NCBI RefSeq assembly: GCF_021869535.1
Contig: NW_026262712.1
Coordinates: 109,427,640 to 109,491,639, forward strand
Reading direction: 5' to 3'
Source: Mytilus californianus
Taxonomy: Eukaryota > Mollusca > Bivalvia > Mytilida > Mytilidae
DNA: 64,000 bases
The first letter of the stretch is position 1; every line of letters starts with the position of its first letter. Shown here piece after piece: positions 56,331 to 64,000 of the stretch. Under the pieces are notes generated by a model. That model ran no database searches. It had not been told where the DNA came from and was given only the letters and a program-made list of their open reading frames with translations. The translations under genes and the position numbers were made by a program.

Positions 56331-57152
56331 TTACTATGTAACACCTGATTGGTCTCTTTGAAGATGAGAGCGGCCAACTTCTAAACAAATACATCTTTGC
56401 ATTTCATTTTTACAAAAGTAAGGGAAGTACATCATTTCAAACAGTTTGTGAGAACAAAATATATACAACAATGCATTTAATACAAATAAAAAAAGAAATA
56501 GGCACATTTATGTGACTATGTAGAGGTATATGTACCTCTGGCGTAGGAGAATAAAGAAATCTTAATTATTATGATTAAAGAAAAGATCAATACTACAACT
56601 TTGTTAACAATTCACATGTATAGTTATTATTGAATGGATCCCAAAAAAAATTGTCCAATCAAAGACAAGTTTGAGCAAATAAGACATGTGATTGGCCAAG
56701 AAGTCACGCACAAGTAAATAATTTTACTATCGGCGCTTGGGATAGTAAATTCCAAAATGACCTGTAAAAATAAAAATAAAAACCAAATTTTACTCATATA
56801 TAGAAGGAAATTAAATTTTAAGTGATAAACATTTGAAAAGTGGTCGATATTTAGAATATTTTCTGTAAACTACGGAATTAATTCACAATGAGTATACATT
56901 TAAGAATTTAATCGCACATTATCTTAAGCGATTCGAAAAAAATGTTACTTAGAGTGAAAACAAGTTACCCACAAAGAAATATAATTTGTAAAGTGCTAGC
57001 TTTATAAAGGAATGACAATAAATTATAAAATTATAAAACTGTCTCTTAAGAATACAATTGAAGTGGCCATGCATAATATAAATATAAAGTTGTAAAAAGA
57101 AAAAAAAAACATTTTAATTTCATTTATAAAAGTCTATTTACGATAACAGTAC

Positions 57153-58211
57153 TTAGGAGTGAGGCTCACTTCCAGATTCATGATTTGCGTCGGATACTGT
57201 TGGTGCTGTAGATAATGTTTCAGCATAGGTTCGAAGCCTGCACGGTGTTTCGTAACTCGGCGGTCTTTGCAGTTTTCTGTTGTAGTCAAGTCTGTCAAGA
57301 AAGTTTTTAGCTCCTGGACAACAGTAGACAGAGACGAAGTTGAGAAAAGCTGCCATTGTATTGACTTGGTGGACCTGTTCAATATTATCCTTTACAAAGA
57401 TTTTGCCGTTCACGGTCCATGTATCTCTTATGTGATGCTCAATACGAAGCTGTCGAGCTTTAAATGCAATGGTGTTCCTGATTTTTGTGAGGTCCTCATT
57501 TACCCTGATATACCTGAGATCTCTGTTTTCTCTCATCGCTTTTTTACATTTCAGTATTCGTTTCTTAGCAAAGTGGTCTTTCAACTTAACAATCACCTGT
57601 CTGGGACGAGGTGGAACAGAATTTCTCGCACTGTTAGCCTTATCGGAGCCAGTACGAGGTTGACCAATACGATGGGATCGAACAACGTCGTTAATATCAA
57701 TACTCTTATCAACAGACTTCAATAATTCTTTGACCAGCTCTGTCGTTTGTTCTGATGTTTCGCTACTCCCTCCATCCGGTATACCATTAATACGAAGTAA
57801 ATCGCGACGACCGTACTGTTCTAAGGCATCAATATCGTCGCGTAGACTTTGGTTCTCCTTTGATAGTTTATCTATTTCGGATTTGTATTGTTGTATTGTT
57901 GCTTTGATGGTATAGTCTATCTCTTCATGTAAAAGTTCTTTTAGTTGAAGAGCTATTTTTACAATATCGGACTCAGCCAAGGAGCAAGTAATAGTTTGTG
58001 ATGGTATGATGGGCTCTTGTACTTGTTGGTATTGGAGTGAACTGAGACCTGCTGAAACAGTAGCATGATGTATTACAGATGGGTCAATATCGACAGGAGG
58101 AGAGTCTGGGTCAGATTGAGACGACATAATGTATCTTTTTACAGATTCATTTTCAGGTGGCGATGGCTTGCTGAGACGGCGAAGTCGATTGGTGTTATCA
58201 GGTGTTTGCAT
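57153..58211 (-). CDS. retrotransposon ORF1 protein, coiled coil plus RRM-like
   Basis: Intact 352-aa frame. Residues 1-80 are P/S-rich. Residues about 85-135 form a likely coiled coil (KIALQLKELLHEE ... KLSKENQSLRDDIDALEQ). YGRRDLLRINGIPDG then begins an RNA-recognition-like fold, with VVRSHRIGQPR and RQVIVKLKDHFAKKRILK later. This layout is shared by ORF1 proteins of L1- and CR1/L2-type elements, which bind the element RNA and have chaperone activity. Acidic/Ser-rich C-terminus. Confidence 0.8.
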   Translation of the reverse strand: MQTPDNTNRLRRLSKPSPPENESVKRYIMSSQSDPDSPPVDIDPSVIHHATVSAGLSSLQYQQVQEPIIPSQTITCSLAESDIVKIALQLKELLHEEIDYTIKATIQQYKSEIDKLSKENQSLRDDIDALEQYGRRDLLRINGIPDGGSSETSEQTTELVKELLKSVDKSIDINDVVRSHRIGQPRTGSDKANSARNSVPPRPRQVIVKLKDHFAKKRILKCKKAMRENRDLRYIRVNEDLTKIRNTIAFKARQLRIEHHIRDTWTVNGKIFVKDNIEQVHQVNTMAAFLNFVSVYCCPGAKNFLDRLDYNRKLQRPPSYETPCRLRTYAETLSTAPTVSDANHESGSEPHS

Positions 58212-58649
58212 TTGTTAAATGTTATATGTAAAGTTGATTACAATAGTGTTTACAATTACAGGTGACAGATTGTTGCATATTTACCTTCAATTTCGTTGAG
58301 AAGAGTTCACAGATATAAATAAATAAGTTATATACACAGCTATATACTAATGAAATTTATACATCAAATCCACATTTTGACGAAATATATCCTCAACGAT
58401 CAATTAACCAACCATTTCATATCCTCCTAGAGGTAAAAAGTGTCTTTACGGATTACATTTTCAAATTTTTCTTGGAGCAAAAGAAAACACGTCCATTACC
58501 AGAACAGGCATGCGCAGGACTCCTTTTGATTCGGTTAATGATGTAACATATACCATTTGAAAATAATATAAGTTATTTTGCAGGTGAAGAATACAAGGAG
58601 TATGGGTACTAAAATTATTTTCGATAATAGTTACGGGCAAAACTTTCTT

Positions 58650-59745
58650 TCATACTGTTTTTGTCGAGCCTGCGACTTTTGTCGCAGAAAGCTCGACATA
58701 GGGATAGTGATCCGGCGGCGGCGGCGGCGGCGGCTACGGCGGCGGCGGCGTTAGCTAACTTCTTAAAAGCTTTATATTTTAGAGGGTGGAAGACCTGGAT
58801 GCCTCATGTTACGAAGTTTCCGTCAGTCACATGTCCAATGTCCTTGACCTCATTTTCATGGTTCAGTGACTACTTGAAAAAAAAGTTAAGAATTTTTGTA
58901 ATGTTAAATTCTCTCTTATTATAAGTAATAGGATAACTATATTTGGTATGTGCGTACCTTGCAAGGTTCTCATGCCCGTCAAACAGTTTTTACTTGACCT
59001 CGACCTCATTTCATGGATCAGTGAACAAGGTTAAGTTTTCGTGGTCAAGTCCATATTTCAGATACTATAAGCAATAGGTCTAGTATATTCGATGTATGGA
59101 AGGACTGTAAGGTGTACATGTCTAACTGGCAGGTGTCATCTGACCTTGACCTCATTTTCATGGTTCAGTGGTTATAGTTGAGTTTTTGTGTTTTGGTCTG
59201 TTTTTCTTATACTGTATGCAATAGGTCTACTATATTTGGTGTATGGAAGGATTGTAAGGTGTACATGTCTAGCTGGCAGGTGTCATCTGACCTTGACCTC
59301 ATTTTCATGGTTCAGTGGTTATAGTTGAGTTTTTGTGTTTTGGTCTGTTTTTCTTATACTGTATGCAATAGGTCTACAATATTTGGTGTATGGAATGATT
59401 TTAAGGTGTACATGTCTAGCTGGCAGGTGTCTTCTGACCTTGACCTCATTTTCACGGTTCAGTGGTCAAAGTTAAGTTTTTGTGTTTTGGTCTGTTTTTC
59501 TTATACTGTATGCAATAGGTCTACAATATTTGGTGTATGGAATGATTGTAAGGTGTACATGTCTAGCTGGCAGGTGTCATCTGACCTTGACCTCATTTTC
59601 ATGGTTCATTGGTCAATGTTTAGTTTACTTGGTTAATGTTAAGTTTATGTGACAGTTGTAATAAAGCTTTATATTTAGGACTATCAACATAATATCAATG
59701 ATTAGTAAAGAAGGCGAGACATTTCAGCATCTGCACTCTTGTTTT
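58650..59745 (+). repeat. mollusc repeat with ~145-bp internal units, copy 2
   Basis: Begins with the hairpin 'gtcgagcctgcgac...gtcgcagaaagctcgaca' and a (ggc)n run (58712-58750). About five units follow with 'gtgtacatgtctagctggca ggtgtcatctgaccttgacc'. It ends 'gagacatttcagcatctgca ctctt'. The 62585 stretch 'gttgagcctgcgatt...gtaggcgagaca' may be a head fragment of the same family. The frames here are repeat by-products. Confidence 0.8.
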
Positions 59746-59845
59746 ATTTGCTATGCTTTTGAAATTGAGGTTGTTCTACAGAAATTTACACAAAAGGAAT
59801 CTTGTGACCTTCAATACCCCATCTCCAAGTTTTAAAAAAAATTGG

Positions 59846-60451
59846 TAGAGTGGGGCGCACATATTCGCCGGGGACACAATGTCGCCGTTTTATGATTTTG
59901 AGGAGTAGAAACTTCAAAGGATAGCTGAAATGGAAGTAATATGCCGGTAAATTATATTCTTATAACAAATATGATTATTTTTTAAAAGAAAAAATTTCGG
60001 CACTTACATCAAAGGACCGAAAAACGGACAACGATTTTCGGCCAATTTCTTGAATGAAAAAAAAGAAAGATTTCAAAGAAGTATTTCTTAGTAATTCTTT
60101 GACTGATTGCCCTAAATTTCAGTTCTTTACACCTTTGAAAGGTCTGCTATATATCTATAATGAAATTGATTTGATAAATATTGTTTAAAGCTGCAGTTAT
60201 TTGGTTTTAAATAGATGTGTACAAACGGCGATTATGTGTCCCCCTATGACAAAACATCAGGAAATTTCAAATAGCCTTTATCTAACTTTTCAGATGAATT
60301 TTTTCAGAAAAACACGTTTTCAAGCTAAGAGTATTTTGCTTTTGATGTTATCTTCATATAGAAATATCAGCATACTTCAAAAACTTAAAGGTTTGAACAT
60401 GAACTGCAGAAAACATGGAAAATTATGGCGAAAATGAGCACCCCACTCTAT
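59846..60451. mobile_element. ~606-bp element with 'TAGAGTGGGG' inverted ends
   Basis: TAGAGTGGGGCGCACAT at the left is matched by GAGCACCCCACTCTA at the right. A second nested inverted pair lies inside: 'ggggacacaatgtcgccgttt' (59870) and 'aaacggcgattatgtgtcccc' (60222). The 78-residue frame at 60201 lies in this element and has no recognisable domain. Confidence 0.65.
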
Positions 60452-63400
60452 AGGCCTACATCAAAAGGAACAATAAATTAAAAAAAATCATGACAAACAG
60501 AGGTTGACAAACATTCAATATGCAATCACATCTATATAACTTCATATATTAAATAGTCCCGTGTCGAGACAAGTTAAGATAAATTTAAGCCCGCCTCCTG
60601 AATTTATCCCTAAACATTAAATTCAAGAAAAAAATGTTCTTACATGTAATATAAAAAAAGACTACTGCTCACATGGTTTATGTATAGAGACAGCACAGGA
60701 CAATGTTTCGAGGTTAAAATATCACGACATTACTCGCCTCCTTTTTTATCGGTAATTGTTAAATCAAAATGTTACTTATAGAAAAATAAAAGTTCTTGAA
60801 CATGGGGAAAAACGATTATAACTGACCCTTCATTACCCTTTTAGAAGAAATTATGCCGGTACAAACCCTTTTTATACAGTGGCCGAGAAATATTTTTCAC
60901 GAACAACTTTTGGCTATATATTACATTTTTTAAATATCAATTTTATAAAGTTATTTCTAATTGGATTTCAATCAACCAAAAGAAAAAAATTATCACAAAT
61001 CTATTTGTTTATAAGTTATATTTATCCTTGGACAATTATCTTTTACTGGTGATATAAACAATAATTTTTTGTCCCGAAGTCTGCCATATATTTTTACCCA
61101 AATAAGTTTGCAAAATATAAATATCAATGTTCACATCAGTAGAAAACAAAAACAATCGAAGATAGAATTATGACCAAATAAACAAATATATACTCCCGAC
61201 AATTCTGTGTTTTTCAACTCATGGTTTGGTAAAATCCGCCAATAAATACCCTAAAATATCTTTTTAAATACAGTTATGATATGAAAATATGAAGCCAAAA
61301 ATTGTAGGTGGCAAATACGTATTGCATATACTTTACAATATTCCCTTGCAATTAAAAAAAGAACTTTTAATAATTGGTCTTGCGTTTTGGAGAATTACTA
61401 CAGTCGAAAATTTAAAGGGAAATCACACCATTTATACTACTAATAATAATTCATTGAAATTTTGCATGTAGACAGATCATACTTATTAAGATATTTTAGG
61501 CGAAAAAAAAATTGGGGTCACCGATGTTGTTTTCGAGATATGACGTCATCAAAACTTACAGAATCGCGTTATAACGAAATATAGAAATACCGCTCTAAAT
61601 TGTTAAAAAAAACAAACTTATTGAAAAAACATGTTTAACTGGAATAACAAAAACAGTCAAATGTAACTTGTACCTTATGAACATTTATTTGTCTCGGTTT
61701 CCTTATTTTTGAAGGCATTTGAACATTTCCCGCCATTTTTAATTGCTATTTATAATAGATTTTTCTTGAAATAAAAAAAATCTACTAATGTTTTTCCCTT
61801 CAAACTTCTGCAAAAGTTGCAGCTTCAGGGAAGATTTTAAAAGCATAAATAAAACAGGGGGGTCACCGATGTTTTAAATCCGCTAAAACGGAAATAATCT
61901 TTATTATTGAATTTTGGCGGGAACTATAACCTTTTAACGTTATAGAACGACGTTGCTGGTATAACAGCATTTCTTGCAATGCTTGGGTTGAATTAAACCT
62001 TTTCACTACAAAATATAATATCATTTTTGAACATTTTTTAAGGTATTTTGATTATTCGTTGATATCTTTATCAATCTATCGAATCGTTAAACATAGATAC
62101 AATAACAGTTTATTATAAAGTAATTGTCAAAGTTGAAGTCATCTCATTTTTTTAATTGCATTTGTTGTATGGGGAAAACGAATGTTTGCCTCATGCCGTA
62201 TTATAGAAATAATTTTCGGCTTCCAGATAAAGAATCTTCTACCTCGGAAGACTGAGGGTATCCGGGTTGAAAAGTAACACGTTCCTTTTAGACTGCAGGC
62301 AGAATAATTTCGTTACCATAATTTCACTAGCTTGTCCATTCGCACCGGGAAGATAAAACCTGAAATGCCGTGTTAAAAATGCCATACCTGTTTATCCGTA
62401 TTTTACTTATAAATGGACTTAGTTTTTCTTCCAGTTAACATTACATACAGTATGCAGTTAAAGTTTTTAAAACATTTATTAGATCCATAAACTATCCTAG
62501 ATTTATACCAAACTTGGACAGAAGCTTCTTACAGTCAAAAGATAGTATCGAGAGGAATATTTTTATTGATTTTTTTCTTCATTTTTGTTGAGCCTGCGAT
62601 TAACAGCAAAAGTAGGCGAGACACTGGGTTCCGTGGAACCCTTACGAATTTTTTTATCAGATGACAAATGAGAGTGTGGATAACCTTTGATGTAGAATAA
62701 GAGTTCGAGTTCCAGCTAAATTTAGAGTTAAAGTTCCAGTTTTATTTTTAGTTCGAATGTTAATTCGAGTAAGAGTTCTTGTTAAAGCTCGAGTTCACCT
62801 TAGAAACTTTCGAGTTATACTGTAAGATAGAATTAATTCTGGTAAGAGTTAAAATTTTGAGATCTGAGATCCGATGAAATTAAAAGAAAGATTGCAGTTT
62901 CTATTTTCTGTTGGTGCACCTCTCTTTCTTGAATTGTATATTCTTTTATCACATTTATGTTTCAGTATGGTATAGCCTATATACTTTTTTTTGCCAAAAC
63001 TGATTAATGATAGGTAATTTGAAAATATCTGATTGATTGTGTGTGCCACTTTCAGCACTCTGCTATATCATGTTGGCCATTTTTTTTTTAAAGAACCAAG
63101 GTATCAAGAGTAAATCAACTACCTTTGTACTCTGTCCTTTACAGTCATGATCGGAATTTGACAATCTCCCTATATCACTGTTTGTTGACATGCAAGTGAT
63201 CACATTGAGTGATCTGAACACGAACCTACATCTGAACTACTAGTTTTTGTTTTGTTTTTGTTTTCGTTTTTTTCTTGATTTTTGCAAAACTTTCAGTGGC
63301 AAATATAACATGAATATCAGCACAAAATTTTTTTCTATATGAGATGAATACTCTTTCACAAGACGGACCTTAATGTGATGGTTACAGATTAGCACTCTGA

Positions 63401-63910
63401 AAGACATGTTACTCTACATAAATACATGTGTGTGTGTTAAATATTTCTCTTGTTGGAGTCTTGTAAAGCCAAATATACAGTGTGGATTTTTTGTTGTTGT
63501 TGTAGGCAGTACGGTCATCAATAGTACAAAAATAACTAGGCATAGTGTTTGATATTCCCAGATTGCTCTGACGTCTAGCGGCCTTATTTTTTAACTTCCT
63601 TTTCGTACAGTTCGCTATAATTGACAGTTTGAAGAAATACTACAAAATATGATTTTTTTGTGTGCCCAAATTATGTAAGCCTGTACAAAGCATTAAAGGA
63701 AGATTGAGTATAATGTACTATATAATACGGTGCTAAATTTCTTTGATTTCGACAGACAGCAACCGATGTAAAATTATGTATGCTTCTTTTACAGTGATGT
63801 TTAACTGGCGTTATTCTTATATAACGTTTGATATTTCAACAAATATGATTACTCTACGAATCACTCGTGTTCATGTGTTTGTGCCCCTATACCCCCCTTC
63901 CCAAAAAAAA
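60452..63910. other. no gene recognised
   Basis: AT-rich. 61510-61875 has two 'ggggtcaccgatgtt' copies, like the 'ggggtcaccggactt' copies at 27870-28075. 62695-62815 is an imperfect 'gagttcgagtt' run. No supported exon, RNA gene or long frame. Confidence 0.4.
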
Positions 63911-63935
63911 AGAAACAGAGAGAGAGAGAGAGATC

Positions 63936-63970
<35 letters not shown>
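63911..63970. repeat. (GA)n microsatellite
   Basis: 'gagagagaga' runs at 63918-63933 and 63939-63970, broken by 'tctagag'. Confidence 0.95.
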
Positions 63971-63973
<3 letters not shown>

Positions 63974-64000
63974 TTTGACACCAAAGGAACATCGAAACTC

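Larger units (their letters stand above)
52600..58211 (-). mobile_element. non-LTR retrotransposon (CR1/L2-like) with 2A-like peptide
   Basis: Minus-strand element: ORF1 57153-58211, ORF2 56330-52810 in three pieces, and a 3' region to about 52600. ORF2 has a hydrophobic leader with a 2A-like motif, an AP-endonuclease-type domain, a reverse transcriptase and a C-terminal CxC...H...C knuckle; no RNase H was seen. Two lesions interrupt ORF2: a TGA at 55757-55755 and a frameshift near 54890. The 820 bp between ORF1 and ORF2 have no frame, so ORF1 may be part of the same element or of a neighbour. Outer ends and target-site duplication are not resolved. Confidence 0.88.

Noticed and set aside
57267..57725. 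152-residue + strand frame
   Set aside because: Antisense shadow of the intact retrotransposon ORF1.

Overview
The window looks like intron- and repeat-rich nuclear DNA of a marine bivalve, most likely a mytilid mussel. It is AT-rich. Coding exons are short and separated by kilobase introns with GT/AG borders. Several repeat families are ones I associate with mussel genomes: the 'gtggtatgattgccaatgag' repeat, the 'cgaaacgcgcgtctggcg' type repeat, a tRNA-derived SINE, and a non-LTR element carrying a 2A-like peptide. The species call is inference. Nothing looks prokaryotic, and most short open frames here are chance frames or pieces of repeats.

Two host genes can be assembled, both on the + strand. 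The first, about 4.7-22.3 kb, encodes a single-pass EGF-repeat receptor of the Draper/CED-1/MEGF10 style. It has a probable signal-peptide exon, six 135-bp phase 1-1 exons each encoding one 8-cysteine EGF module, a half module, a transmembrane exon and two cytoplasmic exons. The tail carries evenly spaced tyrosine motifs (YENA, YESM, YENF, YESL, YESF, YSFL). The joined model is 1,398 nt (465 aa) and stays in frame throughout. The second, about 40.6-49.3 kb, is an Hv1/TMEM266-type voltage-sensor gene. Five consecutive exons give S1, a long S1-S2 loop, S2, S3, S4 and a C-terminal helix. Its start and last exon(s) are not resolved. It has glutamate at the place of the Hv1 selectivity aspartate and lacks the first S4 arginine.

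The rest is mostly mobile and repetitive DNA. 0-4.7 kb: dispersed repeats and a head-to-tail triplet of a ~520-bp inverted-repeat element. 4.8-9.6 kb (intron 1): an insertion with a matching empty site 3 kb away, foldbacks and a TE-like ORF fragment. 10.8-13.6 kb: a DNA transposon with ~190-bp inverted repeats and a broken integrase-like ORF. 14.9-15.9 kb: a 30-bp minisatellite that starts at an exon's splice donor. 20-21.7 kb: a cluster of hairpins. 22.3-40.6 kb: no convincing host exon; nested repeat elements, minisatellites and a reverse-transcriptase fragment. Introns of the voltage-sensor gene hold a SINE, a repeat array, a foldback and an internally deleted BEL/Pao-like LTR element. 50-51 kb: a duplicated hairpin unit. 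52.6-58.2 kb: a non-LTR retrotransposon on the - strand, with a first ORF, a 2A-like peptide near the start of ORF2, and an endonuclease and reverse transcriptase broken by one stop and one frameshift. 58.6-64 kb: a mollusc-type repeat with ~145-bp internal units, a 0.6-kb inverted-repeat element, and otherwise nothing I can identify.
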